In this document: in pieces, positions 51,231 through 59,208 of the stretch
Layout: each line of letters opens with the position of its first letter
Numbering within the stretch: position 1 is the first letter of the stretch
Origin: Bacteroidia bacterium
GTDB taxonomy: Bacteria > Bacteroidota > Bacteroidia > Palsa-965
Direction of reading: 5' to 3'
Assembly: GCA_025454955.1 (NCBI GenBank)
Contig: JALONL010000026.1
Coordinates: 1-64,000, forward strand
Length of the DNA: 64,000 nucleotides
The notes under the pieces: generated by a model
Database searches by the model: none
The model's input: the letters and a program-made list of their open reading frames with translations, nothing else
What the model was told of the DNA's origin: nothing
Position numbers and translations under genes: made by a program

Positions 51231-51253
51231 CTGAATTATCATTAACTTTAAAT

Positions 51254-51292
51254 AACCGCCGGATAAATCCGTGTATTTATCCGGCGGTTTTT
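51254..51292 (+). terminator. Perfect terminator only four bases before the next start codon
   Basis: AACCGCCGGATAAAT (51254-51268) pairs perfectly with ATTTATCCGGCGGTT (51275-51289) and is followed by TTT. The ATG of the next T9SS gene is at 51297. It ends transcription of the 1492-residue gene, or acts as an attenuator for the downstream gene. Confidence 0.85.
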
Positions 51293-51296
51293 CAAA

Positions 51297-52298
51297 ATGA
51301 AAAAAACGATTTTTCTTATCTTTTTTCTTTTCTTTTCAATAATTCATTACGGGCAAAATTTAGTTAGAAACCCCGGAATGGATAGTATTAACTATTGCCC
51401 AACTTTTTTGGGAGATATGGGGGCGTGTCAGTATTGGATAAATGCAACAGGTAATTCTCCTGATTATTTTCATTTATGCCAACCGGGTTTAGCACCAAAC
51501 AACTTTTGGGGGTTTTCACAACCACACTCAGATAGTGGATATTTAGGGTTCTATTCCTTTACTAATATAACTCCAAATAACAGAGAATATATTGGTGGAA
51601 CATTAATTTCACCTTTAGACAGTGGAATAAAATATTGTGTTGAAATGTATCTTTCGTTATGTGATATTTGCGAAGCAGCAGCGGGGCCGATTGGCATTTA
51701 TTTTTCTGATACGTTGATTAGTTTGCCTTTAGATTCAGGGGGAGGGAGTTATTTACATTATCTCGAATTTACGCCACAATTAGAATTTGCTGCGGTAACT
51801 GATACCGCAAATTGGGTATTAGTAAATGATACCTTTACAGCAAGCGGGGGGGAATTATATTTTGTTATTGGCAATTTTAGAACAGGGAATACAACAGAAG
51901 TTGATACGCTTTATCCTTTTACTGTTGGTTTTGGCAGCTATTATTATGTGGATGATGTAAGTGTGAAATTTTGCGATGATACTACAATACCACCGCCACC
52001 ACCGCCGCCAGTTGAGCCGGTATCGTCTATTTCAATTCCCAATATTTTTACTCCAAACGGGGACAATATAAACGATGATTTCAGAATATTGTCCGAGCAT
52101 CTTTCTACATACAATTTAGAAATATATAATCGGTGGGGGGTTCAGGTGTTTACAACAAACTTTACCGGGCAATTTTGGGACGGGCGCACAACATCAGGTA
52201 GTGAATGTTCAGACGGGACATATTACTATATTATCCGGGCAACAGGAGTAGATAATAAAGAGTATTTGCTAAAAGGGTTTGTTACCCTAATACGGTAA
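51297..52298 (+). CDS. T9SS type B secreted protein
   Basis: 333 residues. Signal peptide (KKTIFLIFFLFFSIIHYGQ), then a carbohydrate-binding-module-like beta domain: NPGMDSINYCP, then YCVEMYLSLCDICEAAAG and ANWVLVNDTFTASGGE. A Pro-rich linker (PPPPPPPVEP) precedes the gliding-motility-type C-terminal domain: IPNIFTPNGDNINDDF, LEIYNRWGVQVF and WDGRTTSGSECSDGTYYYII. This C-terminal domain directs type B T9SS export. No room for its own promoter exists between the terminator and the ATG. The IS5-type element inserted 12 nt after its stop. Confidence 0.85.
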   Translation: MKKTIFLIFFLFFSIIHYGQNLVRNPGMDSINYCPTFLGDMGACQYWINATGNSPDYFHLCQPGLAPNNFWGFSQPHSDSGYLGFYSFTNITPNNREYIGGTLISPLDSGIKYCVEMYLSLCDICEAAAGPIGIYFSDTLISLPLDSGGGSYLHYLEFTPQLEFAAVTDTANWVLVNDTFTASGGELYFVIGNFRTGNTTEVDTLYPFTVGFGSYYYVDDVSVKFCDDTTIPPPPPPPVEPVSSISIPNIFTPNGDNINDDFRILSEHLSTYNLEIYNRWGVQVFTTNFTGQFWDGRTTSGSECSDGTYYYIIRATGVDNKEYLLKGFVTLIR

Positions 52299-52309
52299 TC
52301 TCAAATTAT

Positions 52310-53526
52310 GAGCATCTCTAAAAACTCTGCAACACTTGCAAATACTGTAAAAAGGACAGATTTTTGCACATGAAAAATTTATTCGCAGAAGAATTTCGCT
52401 ACGATAAGCTAAGTAAGCAAGGTGATCCACTTGAAAAACTCGCCCAAAGTGTCAACTTCGAGCATTTTCGCCCGGTTCTTTTGCACGCACAGTCTAAGAA
52501 TGAAGCTTTGTCCACCAAAGGAGGTCGCCCTTCATACGATGTAGTGTTGATGTTCAAGATCTTGATCTTGCAACGCCTATACAACCTGAGCGACGATCAG
52601 ACAGAGTATGCAATTTTAGATCGGCTGAGTTTTATGCGTTTTCTAAATCTTGGCATGGAAAGCAGGATTCCCGATTCCAAGACAATTTGGGCATTCCGCG
52701 ATCAACTTACCCAAGCCAACGCGATAGAAAACTTGTTCTTCGCATTAGATCGCCTTTTGGCAGAAAACAGTTTGATTGTGGGCAAAGGGAGTATGATTGA
52801 TGCCACGATTACCGAAGCTCCGATACAACGCAATACACAAGAAGAAAACGAACAGATTAAGAACGATCAGACACCCGAATCATGGAAAGATAACCGGCAC
52901 AAGTGCAGCCAGAAAGATGTAGATGCACGCTGGGTAAAGCATAATAATAAGAGCCATTACGGTTATAAGAATCATGTAAAAGTAGATACGAAAAGCAAAT
53001 TGATTACTGCTTATGTAGCCACCGCGGCCAGCGTACATGACAGTCAGGTATTAGATCAATTATTGAACGAAAATGACAGAGGTAAACCTTTGCACGCCGA
53101 TTCGGCATACAGTGGAGAGCCTGCGCAGGAAATATTAAACAAGTATGGCGTTCGTTCGCAGGTGCATAGAAAGGCTAATCGTGGTACTTCGCTTGCGCGA
53201 TGGGAAAAGGTGTGTAACCGCTACAAGTCGAAAGTGCGGGCTCGTGTAGAGCATGTGTTCGCTTTTATGACTAACTCTATGAATGGTATTTATGTTCGGG
53301 CAAGAAGCCTCAAACGCAATGCGGCTTGTATTGGATTGATGAACATTACTTACAATATGATGCGGGTGGTTCAGTTAAAAAAGGCCATTTAGTGGGAGAA
53401 GTGTGTCCTGACGGTAAAAATTGAGTACTAAAATCAGCTTTTATAGTCCTTTTTGTTCAACAAAACATCAATACAGAAATCATGCGTTGTTGGATCGTGC
53501 GAAAAACTGGGTTTTTAGAGATGCCC
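52310..53526 (+). mobile_element. IS5-family insertion sequence
   Basis: 1217 bp with imperfect 20-bp terminal inverted repeats, left GAGCATCTCTAAAAAC and right (inverted) GGGCATCTCTAAAAAC, 17 of 20 matching. TTAT directly flanks both sides (52306-52309 and 53527-53530) as a 4-bp target duplication. It carries one intact transposase gene. It is nested inside the 25.5-kb element and is therefore a later insertion. Confidence 0.9.
52370..53392 (+). CDS. IS5-family transposase
   Basis: 340 residues from the ATG at 52370 (MKNLFAEEFRYDKL); a TTG two codons upstream is less likely. DDE transposase with an N-terminal DUF772-like helical part (PSYDVVLMFKILILQRLYNLSD). The catalytic residues appear in VGKGSMIDATITEAP (first Asp), KPLHADSAYSGE (second Asp) and RARVEHVFAFM (Glu). 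Full length and uninterrupted, so the insertion sequence may still be active. Confidence 0.93.
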   Translation: MKNLFAEEFRYDKLSKQGDPLEKLAQSVNFEHFRPVLLHAQSKNEALSTKGGRPSYDVVLMFKILILQRLYNLSDDQTEYAILDRLSFMRFLNLGMESRIPDSKTIWAFRDQLTQANAIENLFFALDRLLAENSLIVGKGSMIDATITEAPIQRNTQEENEQIKNDQTPESWKDNRHKCSQKDVDARWVKHNNKSHYGYKNHVKVDTKSKLITAYVATAASVHDSQVLDQLLNENDRGKPLHADSAYSGEPAQEILNKYGVRSQVHRKANRGTSLARWEKVCNRYKSKVRARVEHVFAFMTNSMNGIYVRARSLKRNAACIGLMNITYNMMRVVQLKKAI

Positions 53527-53594
53527 TTATGACTTTCAACAATGAACGCGAAAGATAAATTATAGTTATTCATTTATATGCAATAATGTTATTA

Positions 53595-54038
53595 TCAAGG
53601 ATATAAAGTTAGCTTACCTTCACAAGCAACTCTATTTCCATTTACTTTAACAGCACCTAATCTTAAAACATCTTCCTTTCTCGAAAACGTGTTTTCTTTA
53701 CATTCAACTGTATTAAACTCAAAATCTTTAATTTCAAATTGTTGCCCACTGGCTGTAATTATCAAATAATTATTTCCGGCTGTTAAATATTGTTGTAATG
53801 TCACTGTTAATCTCTGATCGTAACCCAGTTGTGAACTAATCATATCAGCAGTAATATATACAGTGTCTGCATTATTCATCTGATCTGTTTTGATAATAAT
53901 AGAACTATCTATACTACTACGCGAATAGCCATTGAATAAAAGTGAACGGATTTCTGCCGGTAAATCACAACTTCTGTTGGTACAAAATTGGAACAGAAAT
54001 ACTATCGTTAATGAAATTAGTATAAATGCAGCTTTCAT
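53595..54038 (-). CDS. Putative lipoprotein near the right end of the element
   Basis: 147 residues from the ATG at 54038 (MKAAFILISLTIVFLF). Signal with Cys at about residue 19 (LFQFC), then a Cys-containing, mostly beta extracytoplasmic part (DTVYITADMISSQLGYDQRL, YLIITASGQQFEIKDFEF). No family recognised. Leftward, between the IS5 insertion and the right terminal repeat; AT-rich like the element. Probably cargo. Confidence 0.6.
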   Translation of the reverse strand: MKAAFILISLTIVFLFQFCTNRSCDLPAEIRSLLFNGYSRSSIDSSIIIKTDQMNNADTVYITADMISSQLGYDQRLTVTLQQYLTAGNNYLIITASGQQFEIKDFEFNTVECKENTFSRKEDVLRLGAVKVNGNRVACEGKLTLYP

Positions 54039-54144
54039 TTTTAGCAATATGTGAGTTAATTAAATTTATACATAAAAAGCACAATTACCTAATTTTTAGA
54101 TAATGCTCCTTTTTTAAAATAAAGTCGATTAAGATGTTTTTTAG

Positions 54145-54275
54145 TTGCCTTTAACCCTGCGGATAATTTCTAAGGTTTAAAATTAAAATAAATACCTGAT
54201 TTACAGGGCTAAAAAATAGACCTGCGATTTTTCAGCCTAATTTTGCAGGAAATTTTGAATCTGCGGATTTTGGGG
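54145..54275. repeat. Right terminal inverted repeat of the 25.5-kb element
   Basis: In inverted order relative to the left end: TTGCCTTTAACCCTGCGGAT (54145-54164), AGACCTGCGATTTTTCAGC (54218-54236) and TGCGGATTTTGGGG (54262-54275). After the last base the chromosome resumes with AAG, the same trinucleotide that precedes the left end. Confidence 0.8.
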
Positions 54276-54303
54276 AAGCGGCTTTTTCTTTCCCCGGCTT
54301 TTA

Positions 54304-54311
54304 TAACTTTG
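54304..54311 (+). promoter_or_regulatory. -7 box of the TPR-SpoIIE gene next to the element end
   Basis: TAACTTTG matches TAnnTTTG and ends 6 nt before the ATG at 54318, so the transcript would be leaderless or nearly so. The corresponding -33 position falls within a few bases of the right end of the insertion. The native upstream promoter part may have been replaced by element DNA. Confidence 0.5.
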
Positions 54312-54317
54312 GCAGAA

Positions 54318-56423
54318 ATGCCATCAGTGAATCGCTTTCCATTTCGTGTTCAAATAAGGGTGCTGCTCCTTGTGCTGTTTCCTTTGGCCGCTGCGGCACA
54401 AAAAACCGACAGTCTTGAACGTCTCATTGCAGGTAACGCCCCCGACACGGTGCGCATGGAAGCCTGGGTGCAATTGGTGCGGGCACTTTCAGTGAGCGAT
54501 GCAAAACTTACGGCAAGCAAGGGAAGGCAGGCCATAGAATTTGCCCGCCAAACCGGCGACGAAAAACGCGAAGCCTGGGTGCTTAATTACATGGGCGGGG
54601 CCTACTACTACGCCAGCCGCTACGACAGTTCGCTGTACTACCACGAACAGGCACTGACCATCAGAAAACGCATCGACGACTGGAAAGGGCTGGGCGCTTC
54701 GTACAACAACATCGGGCAGATTTACGACGATCAGGGACGCAAGGAAATTGCGCTCGACTATTACCTCCGCTCGCTCGATTACATGAAGAAAACAAATTAC
54801 CAGCGCGGTTTGGGCATTGTATATAACAGTTTGGGTAATTTGTATTACTACCAGAAAGATTACAACAAATCGCTTTTTTACTTCTCCCAAGGATTAACAC
54901 TTTCGGAAGCGGCCGACGATGATTTCGGGCGGATGAATTCATACAACAACATTGGCCTGATCTGGAAAGAAATGGGCGATGCCGCAAAAGCACTCATGTA
55001 TTACCGTCAGGGCCTGCAAATTGCCATAAAGAACGATTACACCACCAACATGCCCACCATGTACAACAACATTGGTGAAATTTACATGGAACGCGGCAAA
55101 AACGACTCGGCACTGTTTTGTTTCCGAAAGGCATACACCATTGCTTCCGAAACCGACGACGAGGTAAATATGGTAAGTCCGCTGGGCAATATGGGCACGC
55201 TTCTCCACAAAACAGGCCGCAGCGATACGGCCGAAGTATGCTTCCAGCGCGCGCTGCAACTCAGCCGCAAAAACGAACTGCTCGATTACCAGCAGGGCAT
55301 TCTGTCGCGGCTGGCTAATCTTAATGCCAGCAACGGAAATTTCGAAAAGGCCTATTTCTACCAGCAGTCGTATGATTCGGTGAGTCAGTTGCTGTTTAAC
55401 CGGCAGCGCGAGGAGCAGATGCAAAACATGCAGGTGCGCTACGATACCGAGGCCATTAAGAAAGAAAGTCAGCTCACCCGCGAGCGTCTGGCCCAGAGCG
55501 AACGCGAGCGCTGGTATTTGGCCGCAGTGGCGCTGGCCGTGCTGCTGGCTGCCGTGGCCGCAGTGTTTGCCTGGCTGCGCACACGCAAGCTGAACAAAAA
55601 ACTGGATGCACAGCACAACAACATCCTGCGCATAAACAACGACCTCGAAACACAGCGCGAAATAATTGCCACACAAAACCGCGAACTCACCGACAGCATA
55701 AACTACGCCCAGCGCATACAACAGGCCCTGCTGCCCGACGCTGCCGAAGTAAAACGCCTGCTGCCACACGGCTTCGTGTTTTTCCGTCCCCGCGACATTG
55801 TAAGCGGCGACTTCTACTACCTCGCCGGCAGCCCCGACGATTGCTACATAGTAGTGGCCGACTGCACCGGACACGGTGTACCGGGCGCGCTCATGAGCAT
55901 GATAGGCATGGAAGAGCTCATTACGCACCTGCGCCCCGGCCGCGCCCCCGGCGAAATTCTGGGCGATATAAACCGCGCCGTGCGCAGCCTTCTCAAACAA
56001 AACAACACCGAAACCGGCGCGCAGGACGGCATGGACATTGCCATTTGCCGCTACCAGCCCGCACATCAGCTTGTGGAATTTGCCGGCGCACACCGCCCGC
56101 TCTGGATTGTACACCAGCAAGAAATCATCGAACTGAAACCCACCAAAGCCTCCATTGGCGGATTCACGCCCGACGATCAGGAGTTTGCCACCACACGCTT
56201 TACGCTGCAGCCCGGCATGAAAGCCTATCTTTTCTCCGATGGCATTGTAGATCAGTTTGGCGGCTCCGAAGGCAAAAAACTCATGAACAAACGCCTGCGC
56301 GAAATGCTTGTTGAAATAAGCAGCCTCGCCCCCGATCAGCGCCACACGCAGCTTGCAAACTCCATTACCGAATGGCAGCAGCAGTATGCGCAGGTGGATG
56401 ATATGCTCATGATCGGGTTTTGA
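54318..56423 (+). CDS. TPR-containing SpoIIE-family serine phosphatase
   Basis: 701 residues from the ATG at 54318; a TTG-started frame reaching 54243 runs into the element terminal repeat. Signal-like N-terminus (VLLLVLFPLAAAAQ), about seven TPR units in residues 45-390 (GLGASYNNIGQIYDDQGR, GLGIVYNSLGNLYYYQKD and others). One transmembrane span follows (LAAVALAVLLAAVAAVFAWL), then a coiled-coil linker. The C-terminal PP2C/SpoIIE phosphatase domain has DIVSGDFYY, VVADCTGHGVPGALMS, AQDGMDIAICRY and the final VDDMLMIGF. Common Bacteroidetes signalling protein, possibly acting on anti-sigma antagonists. Confidence 0.9.
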   Translation: MPSVNRFPFRVQIRVLLLVLFPLAAAAQKTDSLERLIAGNAPDTVRMEAWVQLVRALSVSDAKLTASKGRQAIEFARQTGDEKREAWVLNYMGGAYYYASRYDSSLYYHEQALTIRKRIDDWKGLGASYNNIGQIYDDQGRKEIALDYYLRSLDYMKKTNYQRGLGIVYNSLGNLYYYQKDYNKSLFYFSQGLTLSEAADDDFGRMNSYNNIGLIWKEMGDAAKALMYYRQGLQIAIKNDYTTNMPTMYNNIGEIYMERGKNDSALFCFRKAYTIASETDDEVNMVSPLGNMGTLLHKTGRSDTAEVCFQRALQLSRKNELLDYQQGILSRLANLNASNGNFEKAYFYQQSYDSVSQLLFNRQREEQMQNMQVRYDTEAIKKESQLTRERLAQSERERWYLAAVALAVLLAAVAAVFAWLRTRKLNKKLDAQHNNILRINNDLETQREIIATQNRELTDSINYAQRIQQALLPDAAEVKRLLPHGFVFFRPRDIVSGDFYYLAGSPDDCYIVVADCTGHGVPGALMSMIGMEELITHLRPGRAPGEILGDINRAVRSLLKQNNTETGAQDGMDIAICRYQPAHQLVEFAGAHRPLWIVHQQEIIELKPTKASIGGFTPDDQEFATTRFTLQPGMKAYLFSDGIVDQFGGSEGKKLMNKRLREMLVEISSLAPDQRHTQLANSITEWQQQYAQVDDMLMIGF

Positions 56424-56439
56424 TTCTTGCTGAAAGCGC

Positions 56440-56901
56440 ATGATTCCGGCACACATACAGCAAACCCTTGAGCAGATGCGCCAGGAAATAAACTGGCACA
56501 ACTGGCGTTCGGGCGAAATTATGCTCGAAGTAATTGAACGGCCTGCGCAGTTGCATACGTTTGATGAACTGTTTGCACATCTCTCTGCGGAATGTGGAAT
56601 TGACCGCCATCCCGACAAGGAAAAATTTTATGCGCACACGCGGGATGAAGCGATGAATGCGATTAATTACGGGTTATCAATCAAAGCGAATTATACCCTT
56701 TTAGATTATCCGTTTGAGGATTATCAGCGCAAATTGCTTGCGCAGCAATTCTTTTCTCTTTTCGTAAAGCCTGTATATTTTGCTATCGGGACCGAACTGA
56801 AACAAAAGAGAAAAGTATTTGCCGATTTCACCAATCAGCACGGCACATTTGCCGCAGATGATGCGCACATCGGTGTTTTCTGGATTTATGATGTGTATTG
56901 A
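56440..56901 (+). CDS. Hypothetical cytoplasmic protein
   Basis: 153 residues (MIPAHIQQTLEQMRQEI). Mixed helices, no signal or membrane span, no recognised motif; it ends with aromatic strands (AHIGVFWIYDVY). It starts 16 nt after the phosphatase stop and is likely to be co-transcribed with it. Converges with the amidase gene, 3 nt apart. Confidence 0.55.
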   Translation: MIPAHIQQTLEQMRQEINWHNWRSGEIMLEVIERPAQLHTFDELFAHLSAECGIDRHPDKEKFYAHTRDEAMNAINYGLSIKANYTLLDYPFEDYQRKLLAQQFFSLFVKPVYFAIGTELKQKRKVFADFTNQHGTFAADDAHIGVFWIYDVY

Positions 56902-56904
56902 GTT

Positions 56905-58254
56905 TTACTCCCGCGGCTGCGCTTTAGCCCAATCTAAAATTCCATTGTAATAAGCCATTGCCACCTGAAAGGTGCGCGACTCCGGCCCCGGATTGGGTGT
57001 TTGCGCGGCCTGCATAAGCAGTTTGCATTCCTGCGCATTGTCCTGGTACAATGTTTCGCCATACACCAATGTGCCCTGCACCAATCGGCAGAGTGAGAGG
57101 TTGCGGCAATACACGCCGGGCTGGCCGGTGGCGTGGCTGCTGCTTTGCAGGTAGGTGGCATCGCGCGGGGTGGCCAGCGGTACGTTCAGTTCCGATTCCA
57201 TGCGGCGGGTTACTGCGCCGGAGAAGGTGATACTGTTTATGAGTTCGTCGGTGAGCATGAGGCGCAGGAAGTCGAAACGTTTTTCGCTGTCGGCCAGTTC
57301 GCCGCTGTGGAAACTGCCGCCGGTGAAGGCCATGCTGTAATTGCGCGGGGTGGTGCGCTTCCAGTCGGTGTTGGTTTCGTCCACGTTGTAGTGGATAATT
57401 ACGGTAAGGTCGGGACGAAATGCGTTGATGAGTTCGGCACGTTTGCGCAGTTCGGCATCGCGGAAGACGAAGCGGAAAATGAGGCGGTCGTCGTTGGCCA
57501 GGCGCGGATTGAGGAGTTTTTTCAGGTTGGCATCATCGGGCCGCAGGATGAACAGCGAGTCGCGTGTGCGTTGGTAATCGTCTTTTTTCCACTGCTCGTA
57601 AGTTTTGCCGAACGCCGTGGTGCCGTATTGCCGGGTAAACATTACTTCGGCACCGGCGCTGCGCAGTTGCTGGGCCAGCAGGGTGGCTGTTTGCCAGGTT
57701 AGCTGCGATTCGAAGAAATTGATGCGCACACTGTCGGGGCCATTGCCGGCTACTTTAAAGTCGAGGTATTTATCTTCCACGCGGCTGCTGGCCGAGTCGT
57801 GCGCAAAATGCCCGGGGTCGAGTGCAATACGCAGTCCGTTGAGTGGCAATGTGGACGAGGGCGCAAAATCGCCGTGGCTGTGTGTGCCAAGCTGGTAATA
57901 GGTTTTGGTGATTTCGGGCGGAAACGGGCCGTTTCCTTTTTCGAGCAAAATGCGCCGTGCTTCTTCGCGCGGGGCGTGTGCGAGAATGGCTTTGTAAATG
58001 GGCAGCTCGTTCCAGCTTACCCGGTATTCGGGCCTGTCGGCGGCTCTGGCAGCGGCATCGGCGTATATGTACACGCCAAACAGGTCTATTTTATAATGTG
58101 TGCCCAGCGCCCCGCTACGGTCGAGCAAAAGCTGTGTGCGTTGCGTGTAATGCTTCATTAAACTGTCGGCCCCGAATATGGGCATTTGTGCGCGGAGCAT
58201 ATTGCAGGCCGCAGCCGCAAGAAAGCAAAACGTAATGTAAAAGCGTGTGTGCAT
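56905..58254 (-). CDS. N-acetylmuramoyl-L-alanine amidase (Amidase_3)
   Basis: 449 residues. Signal region MHTRFYITFCFLAAAACNML. The zinc-dependent Amidase_3 core begins near residue 146: LRIALDPGHFAHD (His ligand), INFFESQLTWQTATLLAQ (Glu ligand), GAEVMFTR, LTVIIHYNVDE (His ligand) and GVYCRNLSLCRLVQG. The domain is longer than usual because of inserted segments between the metal ligands. Acts in the periplasm on peptidoglycan during division or recycling. Not part of the mobile element. Confidence 0.82.
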   Translation of the reverse strand: MHTRFYITFCFLAAAACNMLRAQMPIFGADSLMKHYTQRTQLLLDRSGALGTHYKIDLFGVYIYADAAARAADRPEYRVSWNELPIYKAILAHAPREEARRILLEKGNGPFPPEITKTYYQLGTHSHGDFAPSSTLPLNGLRIALDPGHFAHDSASSRVEDKYLDFKVAGNGPDSVRINFFESQLTWQTATLLAQQLRSAGAEVMFTRQYGTTAFGKTYEQWKKDDYQRTRDSLFILRPDDANLKKLLNPRLANDDRLIFRFVFRDAELRKRAELINAFRPDLTVIIHYNVDETNTDWKRTTPRNYSMAFTGGSFHSGELADSEKRFDFLRLMLTDELINSITFSGAVTRRMESELNVPLATPRDATYLQSSSHATGQPGVYCRNLSLCRLVQGTLVYGETLYQDNAQECKLLMQAAQTPNPGPESRTFQVAMAYYNGILDWAKAQPRE

Positions 58255-58309
58255 AATTTATCGTAAGCTGGTCTGAAACAATCGTGCCGTTTTGGAATTT
58301 GTGTAAAAC

Positions 58310-58729
58310 TCAGGTTCGTTTCGGTTGCCTGTATTTGCATTTGCCCGTACAGCGTCCGTTGTGATATTCGCGTATAATGCTGCGGCGGCCGTCGCAACGG
58401 CTTTTCTCGAAGCGGATGCGTTTGCCCTGGCTGTAACTGGTGCGTTTCATGCGTAAATCGCGGCAGGGACGGCCTTCGCGGGTAAACTGGCGGACTAATT
58501 TATACGCTTCGGTTTTGTGCCCGGTGGAGTCGTAACTGATGCGTATAATTTTTTCCTTTTTGTACGGGCTCCCCGGATCGGGATGGCGGCGCGTGGTGGT
58601 GTATGTGGTGGTGCGTGTTTTGAGTGTGCCGTTGGCATGACGCGTTTCATCGGTTTTGTGTACGGTGCGCAGTTGCGCATGAAGCGGAAAGGCTGCACAA
58701 AGCAAAAGCAGTATGAACGTGATTCTCAC
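58310..58729 (-). CDS. Small secreted basic protein
   Basis: 139 residues. Signal peptide MRITFILLLLCAAFPLHAQ, then a Lys/Arg/Thr-rich chain with scattered Cys near the end (SRCDGRRSIIREYHNGRCTG). Repeated strand patterns (NGTLKTRTTTYTTT, YDSTGHKTEAYK) resemble MORN/toxin-like beta hairpins. No function known. Divergent from arfB across 60 nt. Confidence 0.6.
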   Translation of the reverse strand: MRITFILLLLCAAFPLHAQLRTVHKTDETRHANGTLKTRTTTYTTTRRHPDPGSPYKKEKIIRISYDSTGHKTEAYKLVRQFTREGRPCRDLRMKRTSYSQGKRIRFEKSRCDGRRSIIREYHNGRCTGKCKYRQPKRT

Positions 58730-58775
58730 GCCGTAAAGATAAGTATTGACTGTTGCAATGCCAGACCGCGGTACT

Positions 58776-58783
58776 TACCTTTG
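58776..58783 (+). promoter_or_regulatory. -7 box directly before arfB
   Basis: TACCTTTG matches TAnnTTTG and ends 6 nt before the ATG at 58790, the same spacing as before the 54318 gene. This points to a leaderless or near-leaderless transcript. Confidence 0.5.
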
Positions 58784-58789
58784 TGTATT

Positions 58790-59194
58790 ATGACACTCCG
58801 TGAACGCAACCTGCTAACCGAATGCACATTCCGCGCTACCCGTTCGGGCGGTAAGGGCGGGCAGCATGTAAACAAAGTTTCCTCGCGCATGGAACTCACG
58901 TTCGACATTGCTGCTTCGCAACTGCTGAGCGACGAAGAAAAGCTGCGTTTACAGGAAAAACTGGCCACCAAACTCACCACCGAAGGCATTCTGCGCCTCA
59001 CCGAAGACAGCGACCGTTCGCAGCACGAAAACAAGGAGCGAATAGGCAAAAAATTCTACCGCCTGCTCGAAGCCGCATTGAAGCCCGAAAAAAAGCGGCT
59101 TAAAACCAAGTTGCCCAAAGCCGTAAAGGCAAAACGCCTCGAAGAGAAAGCCAAACGCTCGGAAGTAAAGGCATTGCGGCGGGAAAAATTGTAA
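58790..59194 (+). CDS. arfB: Alternative ribosome-rescue factor ArfB (peptidyl-tRNA hydrolase)
   Basis: 134 residues from the ATG at 58790 (MTLRERNLLT); the frame upstream to 58517 is not used. Releases peptides from ribosomes stalled without a stop codon. The release-factor GGQ motif lies at about residues 23-25 in RSGGKGGQHVNKVSS. The Lys/Arg-rich C-terminal tail (KKRLKTKLPKAVKAKRLEEK) is the element known to occupy the empty mRNA channel. The length and lack of a decoding domain separate it from RF1/RF2. Confidence 0.92.
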   Translation: MTLRERNLLTECTFRATRSGGKGGQHVNKVSSRMELTFDIAASQLLSDEEKLRLQEKLATKLTTEGILRLTEDSDRSQHENKERIGKKFYRLLEAALKPEKKRLKTKLPKAVKAKRLEEKAKRSEVKALRREKL

Positions 59195-59208
59195 CCTTCA
59201 TGTATAAC

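Larger units (their letters stand above)
28773..54275. mobile_element. 25.5-kb transposable, virus-like element
   Basis: Bounded by imperfect terminal inverted repeats (28773-28943 and 54145-54275). CCCCAAAATCCGCA marks both outer ends, and the trinucleotide AAG flanks each side as a possible 3-bp target duplication. The base composition is AT-richer than the chromosome on both sides. It contains one transposase related to the ends (28997-30319) as the last gene of a leftward block that resembles virion, lysis and packaging genes. It also has a control region (42.0-46.7 kb) and rightward T9SS cargo, later hit by an IS5-type insertion. The boundaries are well supported; the viral nature is inference. 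Confidence 0.75.

Noticed and set aside
28773..54275. Conjugative transposon or ICE
   Set aside because: No relaxase, VirB/Tra, coupling protein or tyrosine/serine integrase was recognised.
28773..54275. Ordinary tailed prophage
   Set aside because: No terminase large subunit, portal, tape-measure or tail-fibre genes were seen in the leftward block.
54243..54317. N-terminal extension of the TPR-SpoIIE protein
   Set aside because: The extension starts at TTG, reads through the element terminal repeat and lacks signal features; the ATG at 54318 gives a normal signal peptide.
54939..56618. Long minus-strand frame opposite the TPR-SpoIIE gene
   Set aside because: It is antisense to a motif-complete phosphatase gene, and its own sequence shows no domain.
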